Part shown: positions 52,677 to 62,300 of the stretch, one piece after another
How positions within the stretch are numbered: the first letter of the stretch is position 1
How the letters are laid out: every line of letters begins with the position of its first letter
Assembly: GCA_029564115.1 (NCBI GenBank)
Contig: JAKQQP010000385.1
Span: forward strand, 1-64,000
Reading direction: 5' to 3'
Length of the DNA stretch: 64,000 nucleotides
Origin: Candidatus Rifleibacteriota bacterium
Lineage (GTDB): Bacteria > Riflebacteria > Ozemobacteria > Ozemobacterales > Ozemobacteraceae
Made by a program: the position numbers and the translations under genes
The notes under the pieces: generated by a model
What the model saw: the letters and a program-made list of their open reading frames with translations, nothing else
What the model was told of the DNA's origin: nothing
Databases searched by the model: none

Positions 52677-54971
52677 ATGAACTCAACCACTACAATTTCT
52701 CATCGTTTTTCACCCAATGCCCAGAAAGTTCTGGCCAAAAGATACCTCACCAGAGGCCCTGACGGTAAACCGACCGAAACCATAGAAGAGCTTTTCTGGC
52801 GCGTTGCCAATGCGATTGCTTCTGCAGAAAATAACTATCATAACAGCAAATACAGCGTCGAACAGCTTGAAAAGGAATTTTTCAGAATAATGACCGATCT
52901 GGATTTTCTGCCCAACAGCCCCACCCTGATGAATGCGGGCAAAGAACTTGGGCAGCTGTCAGCGTGTTTTGTATTGCCGGTCGAAGATTCTATGGAAGGC
53001 ATCTTTGAAGCCGTTAAAAACGCTGCTCTCATTCATAAATCGGGCGGCGGCACCGGTTTTAGTTTTTCACGCCTGCGCCCTGCCAATGACCTCGTATCAT
53101 CTACCAGCGGCGTAAGTTCTGGGCCTATTTCATTCATGAAAGTATTCAATGTCGCCACCGAAACGATCAAACAAGGCGGAACCCGCCGAGGCGCCAATAT
53201 GGGTATTCTCAGAGTCGACCACCCGGATATTCTCGATTTTATAACCTGCAAAGAAAAAAATGATGAACTGACCAATTTCAATATCTCCATTGCGATCACC
53301 GACGCCTTCATGGAAGCTCTTGAGCGTGATTGCGAATACAATCTGATCAATCCAAGATCAAAAGAAATTGTTCATTCGCTCAAAGCCAGCAAGGTTTTTC
53401 ATATGATCGTCGAACGTGCCTGGCGCAATGGCGAACCCGGAATTGTCTTCATTGATAGAATCAACCGCTTTCAGCCGACTCCAGCTGTGGGCGAAATAGA
53501 ATCGACGAACCCCTGCGGTGAACAGCCACTGCTGCCATACGAATCATGTAATCTTGGCTCAATAAATCTTGCCCGATTTGTTAAAAACATCGCCACAAGA
53601 CCAGAAGTAGATTTTGACCGCCTGCGTGAAATAATACACCTCGCCGTCAGGTTTCTCGACAATGTGATTGATCAAAACCGCTACCCGATACCGGAAATAG
53701 ATAAAACAACCAAGGCCAACCGAAAAATCGGCCTGGGAGTAATGGGCTGGGCCGACATGCTGATAAAACTGAATCTGGCGTATGACTCAGAGAAAGCTCT
53801 CGAACTTGCAGACTCTGTGATGGGATTCATTAAACGGGAGGCCTGGTCGGCTTCGCAGGAGCTCGCAAAAGAGCGTGGCCCTTTTCCTAATTTTGAAAAA
53901 TCAGTGTTTGCAGAGAAAAAAATGCTGCCGCTGCGCAATGCAACGGTAACCACCATTGCTCCGACCGGAACCATAAGCCTTATATCGGGCTGTTCCAGTG
54001 GAATAGAACCTCTATTCGCTATTGCCTACGAAAAGCACGTAATGGACAATGAAAAACTTGTTGAAGTACACAGCGATTTTGTCAGGGTAGCACGCGAACG
54101 CGACTTCTATTCTGAAGAACTGATGGAAAAAATAGCTCACCAGGGCAGCCTGAAGGGCTTCAACCAGATACCAGATGACGTGGCAAGAGTTTTTGTCACC
54201 AGCCATCTGATTTCGCCGGAGTGGCACATTCGCATGCAGGCAGCTTTTCAGAAGCACACAGACAATGCTGTGAGCAAAACGGTCAATTTTCCCTTCGAAG
54301 CGACCAAAAATGATGTCGAAACAGTCTTTAGACTTGCCCACACCCTCAACTGCAAGGGAGTCACCGTTTATCGTGACGGCTCCCGCGAAGAACAGGTTCT
54401 CAATGTCGGCAAAGGCCGCAAGGGAAAATCTTCGGCAGCAAACGAAGGACCGCGGGTCACTCCCAGAGCTCGACCGGAAAGAACTGTCGGTGTTACCGAG
54501 CGCGTTAAAATAGGCTGCGGCAACCTCTACGTCACAGTGAACAGCGACGAAAAAGGGATCTGCGAAGTTTTTACCAGCCTTGGTCGCAACGGGGGGTGCC
54601 CTTCACAATCAGAAGCTGCGGCAAGACTTATTTCAATGGCACTGCGTGCGGGCATCGATGTACAGGAAATCATAGACCAGCTCAAGGGCATCAGGTGTAT
54701 GTCCACCCTCAAAAAAGGTGCACTGTCCGGCGGAATCAAGGTACTCTCGTGCCCTGATGCGATCGGCAAAGCTCTCGAGCAGTATCATCTTTCCGCTAAA
54801 GATACTTTTGCCCAGAATACCGCCGCTGGTTCCTCCAAAGCTTCCGGCAAAAAAGATCTTATGCTCGACAATTCAGGGCCCGGCGTTGTCTGCCCTGACT
54901 GCGGTGAAGGGCTCGAGCACGACGGCGGCTGCATAATCTGTAAGCATTGCGGTTTTTCAAAGTGCGGTTGA
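52677..54971 (+). CDS. nrdJ: Vitamin B12-dependent (class II) ribonucleotide reductase
   Basis: Makes deoxyribonucleoside diphosphates or triphosphates using adenosylcobalamin; works with or without oxygen. A 764-residue protein with the active-site block NPCGEQPLLPYESCNLGSIN (Cys, Glu, Cys), the FLPNSPTLMNAG and GGGTGFSFSRLRP blocks, APTGTISLISGCSSGIEP, a TSCPD domain (NGGCPSQSEAAARLISMALR) and a C-terminal zinc ribbon CPDCGEG...CIICKHCG. The last is usual for this B12 subtype and feeds electrons. AAGGA lies 7 bases before the ATG. The gene stop lies in an 18-base tandem duplication. No AdoCbl riboswitch is apparent in the 29-base gap upstream. Confidence 0.97.
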   Translation: MNSTTTISHRFSPNAQKVLAKRYLTRGPDGKPTETIEELFWRVANAIASAENNYHNSKYSVEQLEKEFFRIMTDLDFLPNSPTLMNAGKELGQLSACFVLPVEDSMEGIFEAVKNAALIHKSGGGTGFSFSRLRPANDLVSSTSGVSSGPISFMKVFNVATETIKQGGTRRGANMGILRVDHPDILDFITCKEKNDELTNFNISIAITDAFMEALERDCEYNLINPRSKEIVHSLKASKVFHMIVERAWRNGEPGIVFIDRINRFQPTPAVGEIESTNPCGEQPLLPYESCNLGSINLARFVKNIATRPEVDFDRLREIIHLAVRFLDNVIDQNRYPIPEIDKTTKANRKIGLGVMGWADMLIKLNLAYDSEKALELADSVMGFIKREAWSASQELAKERGPFPNFEKSVFAEKKMLPLRNATVTTIAPTGTISLISGCSSGIEPLFAIAYEKHVMDNEKLVEVHSDFVRVARERDFYSEELMEKIAHQGSLKGFNQIPDDVARVFVTSHLISPEWHIRMQAAFQKHTDNAVSKTVNFPFEATKNDVETVFRLAHTLNCKGVTVYRDGSREEQVLNVGKGRKGKSSAANEGPRVTPRARPERTVGVTERVKIGCGNLYVTVNSDEKGICEVFTSLGRNGGCPSQSEAAARLISMALRAGIDVQEIIDQLKGIRCMSTLKKGALSGGIKVLSCPDAIGKALEQYHLSAKDTFAQNTAAGSSKASGKKDLMLDNSGPGVVCPDCGEGLEHDGGCIICKHCGFSKCG

Positions 54972-54994
54972 TGCAAAAAGTGCGGTTGATGCAA
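54959..54994. repeat. 18-base perfect tandem duplication over the nrdJ stop
   Basis: AAAGTGCGGTTGATGCAA occurs at 54959-54976 and again, base for base, at 54977-54994. The first copy holds the nrdJ stop (TGA, 54969-54971). The second repeats the C-terminal codons beyond the stop. Confidence 0.95.
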
Positions 54995-55040
54995 AATGAT
55001 TTTATTCTCAGTTCAGACTCAAATTAAAAGTCATATGACA

Positions 55041-55069
55041 TTGACACATATAGCTTTTGTCAGTAGAAT
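55041..55069 (+). promoter_or_regulatory. sigma70-type promoter of the secreted ComEC-like gene
   Basis: TTGACA (55041-55046), a 17-base spacer and TAGAAT (55064-55069). Predicted start near 55076, about 57 bases before the ATG. Confidence 0.82.
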
Positions 55070-55132
55070 TTTAGAAGCGTATCCGGGTTTACTGCAAGCC
55101 TGAATTTGGCGCGCAATAAGGAGTATAAGAGT

Positions 55133-57682
55133 ATGAATCATCGAATCGCGCGAATAAGTTTGCTGCTCGTAATGGCTTTAATGCTGGTTACGGCAACATT
55201 CGGCAATGAAGCGCCCCTCCTGCGAGTAACTTTTCTTGATGTACATCAGGGCGATTGTATTCTGATACGATCTGCCGAAAAAACTGTTATGATCGATGCC
55301 GGAGACGATAATCGCAGCGCCGCCATCCGCTACATCATCCCCTACCTGAAAAAAGAAGGCATCAAGCACATCGATCAGGCAATAATAACGCACCCGCACC
55401 GTGACCACTTTGGCGGGTTTATCGACCTTATCAAAGAATGCACCTTCGGGGAATTTATTTATTCCAACGACTCAGAAATATCGTCAGAAGGCAAAACCAC
55501 TAAGGGCCCGAACGATGCTCTCATCTACAATCAGCTCAGAAGCTTGATTCTCGAAAAAAACATACCTTACCGCAAAGCCAAACTTGGTGAAATGCTTGAT
55601 TGGGGCAAAGGCATCAAGGCAGAGGTGATAAACTGTGATACCCGTCGGGCCAGTGAAATCGAAGAACGCGCTGAAGCTTCCACAGACGACAGCTCTGATA
55701 GCGCCCTAAAAACCAACCCAAACGAACTTTCCATAGTTATAAAAGCAACTGCTGGCAAAGTAAGTTATCTGTTCACCGGCGATGCCGAAAAGAAGTCTGA
55801 AACGGACATGATCAGCACGCACGGCAAAAAATTAGCATGCACCGTACTTAAGTCTGGGCATCACGGCAGCAAAACATCATCAACTCACGCCTTTATGGAT
55901 ATCGCACAACCCAAATACGCTGTAATAAGCGCCGGAACCGGCAACTCCTTCGGCCACCCAACTCAGACCGTCCTTGATATTTATGATTACTACAAAATGG
56001 GCGTTTTCAGAACCGATAAAGATGGCACTATCGAAAGTTACACCGATGGCACAACCGTAACCTTCGTAACCAACAACAGCCCTCTCGAATTTGCCTCAAA
56101 ACCGAAATTGATCTCTTTAACTGCCAATTCAGCGACCCTCCAGTGGGAAACCAATCGCCCGGCAACAACCAGCATCGCTTATGGTACTGCTTCTTTCGAC
56201 CAGAAAAAGGACCTGGATCACCCGGTAAAAATACACACCATAACTCTTACCGGCCTCAAACCCTCGACCACCTACAAATACCTGGCTGTTTCAAGAGACC
56301 CACGTGAAGCAGAAAAATTTATCTCAATAGAAGAAACAATTACAACGCCCGCAGGCAGTGGCGACCCGTTGCCCAAAATCGACAGTGTCAGCACAAACGT
56401 CGACAAGATCTACATGAAGCACCCGTTCAAGATTATCGTACCGGTCAGCAATCCGGCTGAAGCCACCTCCGGGAACCTGACTCTCGAAGTCTACCACTCC
56501 GCAATGGATGCCTCAAACCTGATCGACAAAGTTAAATTTACCGGTATCCCAGGTGGAAACGCCGTGCAGGCTGTTCTCCAAACCCAGATCGACTGGATTG
56601 GCGGCGTAGAAATAATAGCAGTTCTCAAACAGGGCAACGCAATTATCGATACGGCTTCAATTAACATCGAAATTGAAGCAAAAATCATACTTGTCGACTG
56701 TGCTCATGGCAACAAAGATTACTTTACCGGCCGGTTCGCTGGCATGAAAATGGACCTGTTCCAGAACTATGGCTTTCAGATGCGCAGCATCTCCAAAGCC
56801 ATCACCTTTGATTCCATAAAAAACGGCTTTGTAATTCTTATTCCCCACCCAACTGTAGACTTCAAAAGTGAAGAAGTGACCGCACTTAAAAAATTCGTGG
56901 CCGGAGGCGGTTCTTTACTGATGTTTGGCCAGTCCGACTACCGCGACCTCTCCAAACCTGATATCCTCAACTCAGTATTGAAAGGCGTAGGCAGCAAAAT
57001 CCGCTTCAACGATGACCAGGCCTGTGACCCGACCGATAACATCGGGCCGCCATGGCGGATGTTTGTAAAAACTTTTCCGGCACCCGAAATTTCTGGCAAC
57101 GATGTCAAAAAACTTCTCATTCGAAGCGCCTGCACATTCATCAATGCCAACAATAAAGGCCTGAAAGCCAGCAAAAATCTGTTTATCCTCGCATCCGGCG
57201 ATGAAGATTCGTATAACACCGAGTCTGATGGCATGGGCGACGGCTACATCTATGCCAGCGCTACGCCAGTGCTTCCCATTCCGATAGCTGCGGCTGAAGA
57301 CCTTGGTTTTGGCCGGGTTGCATGTTTCGGTGAGCCTTTCTATCAGGATAACTTTTACACCAGCCCCGGTGACCTGCACACTGCAGCGTTCAACCGCAAC
57401 GTGATCAGGTGGCTCAGCCTCGGCAAAGAAAAAAGCGTCAAATCTTTGTTGCGCTCGATCGATGAACTCGAATATGAAGCAGACCCCGAAGTCAGAACCG
57501 AGCGTTACGAAGCTCTCTCAAAAACAGTCATAAATAAAATCCGCCATGATGTAGACAACAACGGCTCTTCTCTCGGCGAAATCAATGCCATGTTCGATGA
57601 ATTCAAGAGTTCTACTGTTGAACAGTTCAGAACAAAAGTGAATCACCTTTACCGCTTTGAAAATCTGCACCGTGGCAACTGA
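55133..57682 (+). CDS. Secreted ComEC-like metallo-beta-lactamase protein with Fn3 and DUF4350-like domains
   Basis: An 849-residue exported protein: signal peptide ISLLLVMALMLVTATFGNEA, then a metallo-beta-lactamase domain of the ComEC competence type (LRVTFLDVHQGDCILI, MIDAGDD, the metal motif THPHRDHFGG, LFTGDAE and LKSGHHGSKTSST). A fibronectin type III-like domain follows (about 325-410; SLTANSATLQWETNRPATTS), then a beta-sandwich linker. Next is a Rossmann-like glutamine-amidotransferase/DUF4350-type domain (about 525-760; LVDCAHGNKDYF, FVAGGGSLLMFGQSDYRDLS, FGRVACFGEPFYQDNF), and a helical tail. Such stand-alone ComEC MBLs are predicted extracytoplasmic nucleases or phosphodiesterases; activity here is not proved. 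The ATG at 55133 has AAGGAG 9 bases upstream. Confidence 0.85.
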   Translation: MNHRIARISLLLVMALMLVTATFGNEAPLLRVTFLDVHQGDCILIRSAEKTVMIDAGDDNRSAAIRYIIPYLKKEGIKHIDQAIITHPHRDHFGGFIDLIKECTFGEFIYSNDSEISSEGKTTKGPNDALIYNQLRSLILEKNIPYRKAKLGEMLDWGKGIKAEVINCDTRRASEIEERAEASTDDSSDSALKTNPNELSIVIKATAGKVSYLFTGDAEKKSETDMISTHGKKLACTVLKSGHHGSKTSSTHAFMDIAQPKYAVISAGTGNSFGHPTQTVLDIYDYYKMGVFRTDKDGTIESYTDGTTVTFVTNNSPLEFASKPKLISLTANSATLQWETNRPATTSIAYGTASFDQKKDLDHPVKIHTITLTGLKPSTTYKYLAVSRDPREAEKFISIEETITTPAGSGDPLPKIDSVSTNVDKIYMKHPFKIIVPVSNPAEATSGNLTLEVYHSAMDASNLIDKVKFTGIPGGNAVQAVLQTQIDWIGGVEIIAVLKQGNAIIDTASINIEIEAKIILVDCAHGNKDYFTGRFAGMKMDLFQNYGFQMRSISKAITFDSIKNGFVILIPHPTVDFKSEEVTALKKFVAGGGSLLMFGQSDYRDLSKPDILNSVLKGVGSKIRFNDDQACDPTDNIGPPWRMFVKTFPAPEISGNDVKKLLIRSACTFINANNKGLKASKNLFILASGDEDSYNTESDGMGDGYIYASATPVLPIPIAAAEDLGFGRVACFGEPFYQDNFYTSPGDLHTAAFNRNVIRWLSLGKEKSVKSLLRSIDELEYEADPEVRTERYEALSKTVINKIRHDVDNNGSSLGEINAMFDEFKSSTVEQFRTKVNHLYRFENLHRGN

Positions 57683-57696
57683 CCTCGATTAGACAA

Positions 57697-57738
57697 AGGC
57701 AGGGAACGGCAGTAAGTCGTTTCCTGCCTCTTTTTTTT
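57697..57738 (+). terminator. Intrinsic terminator ending just before aat
   Basis: AGGCAGGGAACG (57697-57708) pairs with CGTTTCCTGCCT (57718-57729), one G-U pair, followed by C and eight T to 57738. The aat ATG is only 8 bases past the T-run. Confidence 0.92.
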
Positions 57739-57745
57739 GAATAAC

Positions 57746-58387
57746 ATGTATGTAATAGAATTTCCAGACCCTGAATTGGCTAATGAAGACGGTTTACTGG
57801 CAGTTGGCGGCAATCTGCATACCAACACCCTTCTTAATGCCTATCGAAGCGGCATTTTTCCATGGTCAGTCGATCCCATTTCATGGTGGTCGCCAGACCC
57901 GAGAGCTGTTTTTGAGCTGTCAGAATTTCGACTGAGCAGAAGAATGCAGCGACTTTACCGCAGCGGCAGGTTTTCTTTTTCCTTCGACGAGTGCTTCACC
58001 CGGGTCATGGAATGCTGTGCTGCTCCGGCTCCGGGGCGAGAAAGCACCTGGATAAGCAAAAAATTTATCAAAGCCTATACTGCATTGCACAATCAGGGTT
58101 ATGCGCACAGCTGCGAAATCTGGAACGATGAAAAACAACTTGTCGGTGGAGTATACGGAGTGGCTATAGGCGCTTTTTTTGCCGGAGAATCAATGTTTCA
58201 CACCTGCTCCAACGCTTCAACTCTTGCCCTGAATCATCTGATAGAACATCTTAGGCAGCGTGGTTATCTTCTTTTCGACTCTCAGGTTATTTCGTCACAC
58301 ACGGCAAGTCTCGGGGCAATTGAAATCCCCAGGTATGAATACCTGCGCCGCCTGCGCACGGCTCTGGCAAAAAACTGCGCTTTTTAA
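57746..58387 (+). CDS. aat: Leucyl/phenylalanyl-tRNA-protein transferase
   Basis: Adds Leu or Phe to the N-terminus of proteins with Arg or Lys, marking them for ClpS-ClpAP (N-degron pathway). A 213-residue protein with the fold landmarks FPDPELANEDGLLAVGGN, AYRSGIFPW, WWSPDPR, GVYGVAIGAFFAGESMFH and FDSQ near the end. The ATG at 57746 or the in-frame TTG at 57737 could be used; neither has a Shine-Dalgarno and both sit at the end of the T-run of a terminator. It may be translated from read-through or from a very short leader. No clpS or ate gene is present here. Confidence 0.95.
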   Translation: MYVIEFPDPELANEDGLLAVGGNLHTNTLLNAYRSGIFPWSVDPISWWSPDPRAVFELSEFRLSRRMQRLYRSGRFSFSFDECFTRVMECCAAPAPGRESTWISKKFIKAYTALHNQGYAHSCEIWNDEKQLVGGVYGVAIGAFFAGESMFHTCSNASTLALNHLIEHLRQRGYLLFDSQVISSHTASLGAIEIPRYEYLRRLRTALAKNCAF

Positions 58388-58429
58388 AAGTTTTTTTGGC
58401 ATTGCCTTTTATCATCAGTATAAACCTGA

Positions 58430-58435
58430 TATAAT
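58430..58435 (+). promoter_or_regulatory. Extended -10 promoter of the amidase gene
   Basis: TATAAT at 58430-58435 is preceded by TG one base upstream (TGA-TATAAT), the extended -10 form. No good -35 is found at 17 bases. Predicted start is near 58442; the GTG start of the amidase lies at 58478. Confidence 0.6.
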
Positions 58436-58477
58436 CTTTGCGGAAATTAAACTATTGATCAAGGTAGTGACGATCCT

Positions 58478-59950
58478 GTGCAAACACAAAACTCTTTTAA
58501 AAGTTTATCCAGGCTTTTTCAGCGTTTATCCGATTCAGACAAAGTTTATCGAAATGCGGCAATGTTGCCGCTATACGCTTATATCATTCTTTTTTCGTTT
58601 GTTTTTCTGAGTATTCCCGCTTTTTCGGCTGAAGATTCGAGAATAACCGATATTCGTTTCTGGCAAAGCCCTGAAGAAGCGCAGGTAGTTCTCGATATCA
58701 GTGCCCCGCCGAAAGTTTCTGAAGTGGCAATGCTCAAAGATGGAACTTTGTATTTCGACATTGCTGGGTGCGTATTCAGGCCTGGCAGGCAACGTTACCC
58801 ACTACAGAACCCATTTTTGGAAGTTTTGACTGTTCAGCAGAACCCAGATAAATCGGCCAGAGTATTTTTCAGGGTGCCAAGCGGTGTCGAAGCCAAAACC
58901 TTTGTTCTCGCAAAAAATGAGAAAAAAGGTGATCGTATTGTTATTTTTCTGCGTGAGCCTCAAGCAACACTGCTGCAGAAACGAAACGCCGAGCTGTTTG
59001 AAGTTAACCGCCTGAAAGCCGGAAACGTAAAAATTGTGGTTATCGACCCAGGCCATGGTGGCGAAGATCCGGGTACCCGTCATAACGGTATTATCGAAAA
59101 AAACTATATAATGACCATGGGAAAGCTGGTCAAAGCCTACTTTGACCGTGATCCAAGATTTAAAGCAATCCTCACCCGTGACGGAGACTATATCATCCCG
59201 CTCGATCGACGGCGGGAAATAGCTGAGCGCCTCGGCGCCGATGCTTTTATAAGTCTGCACGTGAACTACAACTCCAGAAAAACGATTCGCGGCATTGAAG
59301 TGTATTACGAGTCTCCCAAAGGTGCAGTTGGAGAAGCTGAACGCCTGGTAGCCGAAACCGAAAATATGGTTGACTTCGGTGGAGCAAGTCCGAATGCAAC
59401 GCCCGTAATCACCAAAAAAGAAATTATCGAAAAACAGGCTATGATAATGAACAAAAGCCGACAGCTGGCTGAAAAAGTCGAAGCCCAGCTCGGTGCTTCA
59501 GTTGTAGAGTTGCCATCACGCGGGGTAAAGCGTGCCGGCTTCAAGGTATTGCATTCGATGGCCATGCCCTCTGTTCTGGTTGAATTTGGCTACGTTTCCA
59601 ATCTCAACGATGCCGAAATACTCAAAAACTATACAGCCCGCACCCGACTGGCTCAGGGTCTGTATTTTGGGGTAAGAGATTTTCTGCTGGGGCAGATAGA
59701 AGAAGGGTATGACACCAGCTACCTTGAATATATCAAAACCGCCGCCGCGAATCGCGCCAGGGTGGCTGCTCAGCGCAAAAAGAATGCTGCAAAAAACAAG
59801 CCCAGGGTATACAAAGTAAAAGCCGGTGATACACTTTCCGGTATTGCCGCCAAACATGGCGTCAGTCTTGCGACACTTGCCAGAGTCAATAAGTTTTCAG
59901 ACAAGCACATGATCAAGGCTGGCCAGAGTATAATAATCCCGGGAAAATAA
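58478..59950 (+). CDS. N-acetylmuramoyl-L-alanine amidase with AMIN and LysM domains
   Basis: Cell-wall hydrolase cutting the bond between MurNAc and the L-Ala of the peptide stem, used for cell separation. A 490-residue protein. An N-terminal cytoplasmic stretch and a signal or anchor ([17 protein letters not shown]) precede an AMIN domain (about 53-155). The Amidase_3 domain (about 185-405) has the zinc ligands [18 protein letters not shown] and SLHVNYN and the catalytic Glu in [10 protein letters not shown] basic linker and a C-terminal LysM ([20 protein letters not shown] onward) follow. The GTG start lies 36 bases past a predicted promoter; AAGGT is 13 bases away. An inner ATG at 58562 is possible. 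Confidence 0.93.
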   Translation: MQTQNSFKSLSRLFQRLSDSDKVYRNAAMLPLYAYIILFSFVFLSIPAFSAEDSRITDIRFWQSPEEAQVVLDISAPPKVSEVAMLKDGTLYFDIAGCVFRPGRQRYPLQNPFLEVLTVQQNPDKSARVFFRVPSGVEAKTFVLAKNEKKGDRIVIFLREPQATLLQKRNAELFEVNRLKAGNVKIVVIDPGHGGEDPGTRHNGIIEKNYIMTMGKLVKAYFDRDPRFKAILTRDGDYIIPLDRRREIAERLGADAFISLHVNYNSRKTIRGIEVYYESPKGAVGEAERLVAETENMVDFGGASPNATPVITKKEIIEKQAMIMNKSRQLAEKVEAQLGASVVELPSRGVKRAGFKVLHSMAMPSVLVEFGYVSNLNDAEILKNYTARTRLAQGLYFGVRDFLLGQIEEGYDTSYLEYIKTAAANRARVAAQRKKNAAKNKPRVYKVKAGDTLSGIAAKHGVSLATLARVNKFSDKHMIKAGQSIIIPGK

Positions 59951-59963
59951 AGGACTCATACTG

Positions 59964-62207
59964 GTGGAATTTTTCAGTAATCTTAAAATAAAAACCAGAC
60001 TTTTTTTTACGATGGTTCTGGTCTCTCTGATTCTGCTCGGAATGACATTTTTCACCTCTGAGCGCATTCGCAGTGCGGTAAAAAGTCAGATACCGCTGCA
60101 GATTCTAACGATTTTGAACGCCGAAGCCGGAAAAATCAGCGCCATAATGAGGGCCTACGAGCGCAATCTTGAATATCTGACCAAACTGAACTCGACAATA
60201 CAGTATCTTTCGTGGCTGGATCAGGCTCCAGACGAAAATCAATTGATTGAACAATGGCGACAGGTTCTCAAAGCGCCGGTTGCAGGGCTCCTTTCCCGCA
60301 GCGACAACAATCAGGTTAATGATATTGTAGATATCGCCGTTCTTGATGCTGATGATGCGACAGTGTTTCGTCTCATATCAAATGGCAAAGAACCGCCGGC
60401 AGACGAAGAACCCCCTTACGAAAAATTTTTAACCGGCAAAATGCGTGAAACTCTCGATACCGAAGGCATTTTTCGCAGCCAGGTTTTTTTCCAGCAAAAC
60501 CACGATGAATACAAAGACAGAGTGATCTATCTGTTCAAACCGGTCTACTCACAGCGCCGCAAAATAGGAACTGTAGCGATGGGAATCAGCCTTGAAAGCT
60601 TATTCGAAAACATCCCCGGCGCCCTTACCAACGTTGGCGGCAAAACTTCGATTATTTCAAGTGAATATTCACAGAACGGCTTTTATCTCTCACATTCAGA
60701 CGTCGAAAACGTCCTCGACCCGCAACGCCGAATTTTTCTGAATTCCAAAGAACCCGAACTCCAGGATCACGCCGAGCGAATTGTTACCAACAAAAGCGGT
60801 TTTCATGAATTCCTGCTGGCAGAAAAATCGAACATACTTCTGGCAGCCTCACCAGTGCAAAACTCCAGCTGGGTAATGCTCAGCGTTGTTGACACTCAGG
60901 GCCTGATGGGGGCTCTGAACAAAGCGCAGAACTTCTCACTTTTTCTGATTATTTTTGGCCTGGTTGTGATGACGGGCATAACCATGGTAGTCATCAACGG
61001 CGTTGTCAACCAGATCAGAGGTGTTTCTACCGGCCTCGAAGAAATTTCCAGAGGCCGCGGCGACTTGACACGTCGACTTGCAATCGTGGGCAAAGACGAA
61101 CTCACAGAAGTCTCTGAGCGATTCAACAAATTTATTGGTTATATTCAACGCCTGCTGCTGCAGATACGCGACGTTATCAACCGCCTGTCACAGATGGCGA
61201 ACAGCATTTCAAACCTGACGTTTCAATCAAACGAATCTATTCAGAACATCTTTGGTAACACCCAGCGAATAACCAAAGCTTCAAAAGACTCCGCCACAAC
61301 TTTAGAGTCGACTGCAGCGGCCATCGAAGAAATATCTGCCAATTCCCAGTTGATCGCCAAACGTTCAAACCGGGCCTATGAAGAATCGGTACAAAACCGT
61401 CTCAAGGCCACTCAAGGCATGGAAGCAGTCAGAGAAGCATCAACGACCATTAAAGAAATAGAGCGGGCTGTAGGCGACTCCTCAAGAGTTCTCGAAGAAC
61501 TCAAAGGGCAATCACGCAAAATTGGTAAAATCGTCTTGACTATTACCGCTATTTCGCGACAGACCAACCTTCTTGCCCTCAATGCGGCAATCGAGGCAGC
61601 CAGGGCCGGCGAACAGGGAAAAGGCTTCGTGGTCGTCGCTGCCAACGTTAAAAAGCTTGCCGAGCAAAGCGCCAAGGCGGCTGAAGAAATCGGAGCTCTG
61701 ATCGGCGAAATTCAGCATAAAACCAATAAAGCTGTCGAAGAAATGAGTCTTGGTAAAGAAAAAGTGCAGGAAGGCGTTAAAATCATCAATCAGGCTGGTG
61801 GTTACCTCGACGAAATCGGCATGGCTTCTGAAAGCGTCAATGTCCAGGTTCAGGATATCAGTAAATCATCCGTGGAACAGAGCAAAAACATCGAAGCAAT
61901 AAGTCTTTCGATCGAAAATCTTTCCATTACCACGAAGACTACGACAAGAGAAGTCGATGGGGTCCTTGAATCTCTCAAATCTCAACGAGATTCAATTCAG
62001 GACATGGCAAAAATTACCAAACACCTCAGTATGGTTGCCGACGAGATGGGTCGAATGCTGGCACATTTCGTTCTTGAAACCCACGAAATAACATCGACTT
62101 TTGCAGAAGCCCAGAATCACAGCGATAATTTTTCCGATGAAGTCGATGATGCAAGCCTGATAACTGATTCAGAAGAATCAGACGAGGCTCATGGGCAAAA
62201 GAAATAG
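59964..62207 (+). CDS. Methyl-accepting chemotaxis protein
   Basis: A 747-residue transmembrane chemoreceptor. TM1 is at about 11-30 ([20 protein letters not shown]), a large periplasmic sensor of the Cache type fills 30-310, TM2 is at about 320-345 ([20 protein letters not shown]), then HAMP ([20 protein letters not shown]) and the coiled-coil signalling domain. The hairpin tip reads [20 protein letters not shown] then [20 protein letters not shown] (about 533-575). Where most receptors have (D/E)EVR, this one has ANVK. It ends with an acidic tail of about 45 residues (no NWETF-like pentapeptide). GTG start at 59964 with AAAGGA upstream. No cheA or cheW in the window. Confidence 0.93.
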   Translation: MEFFSNLKIKTRLFFTMVLVSLILLGMTFFTSERIRSAVKSQIPLQILTILNAEAGKISAIMRAYERNLEYLTKLNSTIQYLSWLDQAPDENQLIEQWRQVLKAPVAGLLSRSDNNQVNDIVDIAVLDADDATVFRLISNGKEPPADEEPPYEKFLTGKMRETLDTEGIFRSQVFFQQNHDEYKDRVIYLFKPVYSQRRKIGTVAMGISLESLFENIPGALTNVGGKTSIISSEYSQNGFYLSHSDVENVLDPQRRIFLNSKEPELQDHAERIVTNKSGFHEFLLAEKSNILLAASPVQNSSWVMLSVVDTQGLMGALNKAQNFSLFLIIFGLVVMTGITMVVINGVVNQIRGVSTGLEEISRGRGDLTRRLAIVGKDELTEVSERFNKFIGYIQRLLLQIRDVINRLSQMANSISNLTFQSNESIQNIFGNTQRITKASKDSATTLESTAAAIEEISANSQLIAKRSNRAYEESVQNRLKATQGMEAVREASTTIKEIERAVGDSSRVLEELKGQSRKIGKIVLTITAISRQTNLLALNAAIEAARAGEQGKGFVVVAANVKKLAEQSAKAAEEIGALIGEIQHKTNKAVEEMSLGKEKVQEGVKIINQAGGYLDEIGMASESVNVQVQDISKSSVEQSKNIEAISLSIENLSITTKTTTREVDGVLESLKSQRDSIQDMAKITKHLSMVADEMGRMLAHFVLETHEITSTFAEAQNHSDNFSDEVDDASLITDSEESDEAHGQKK

Positions 62208-62300
62208 TCTGACCGCTCCGCAAACATTGAAAACTCATCAGGAATGTGTTAGTCTTGCACATTTCAAATTGGAGTCAACCGTTTCCAGGAGTTTTGCATC
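62208..62300. other. Short intergenic region before rnfC
   Basis: 93 bases between the chemoreceptor and rnfC. CCAGGAG 9 bases before the rnfC ATG is its ribosome site. TTGAAA (about 62227) with a 17-base spacer and TAGTCT is a weak promoter candidate. No hairpin terminator for the receptor gene is seen. Confidence 0.4.
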
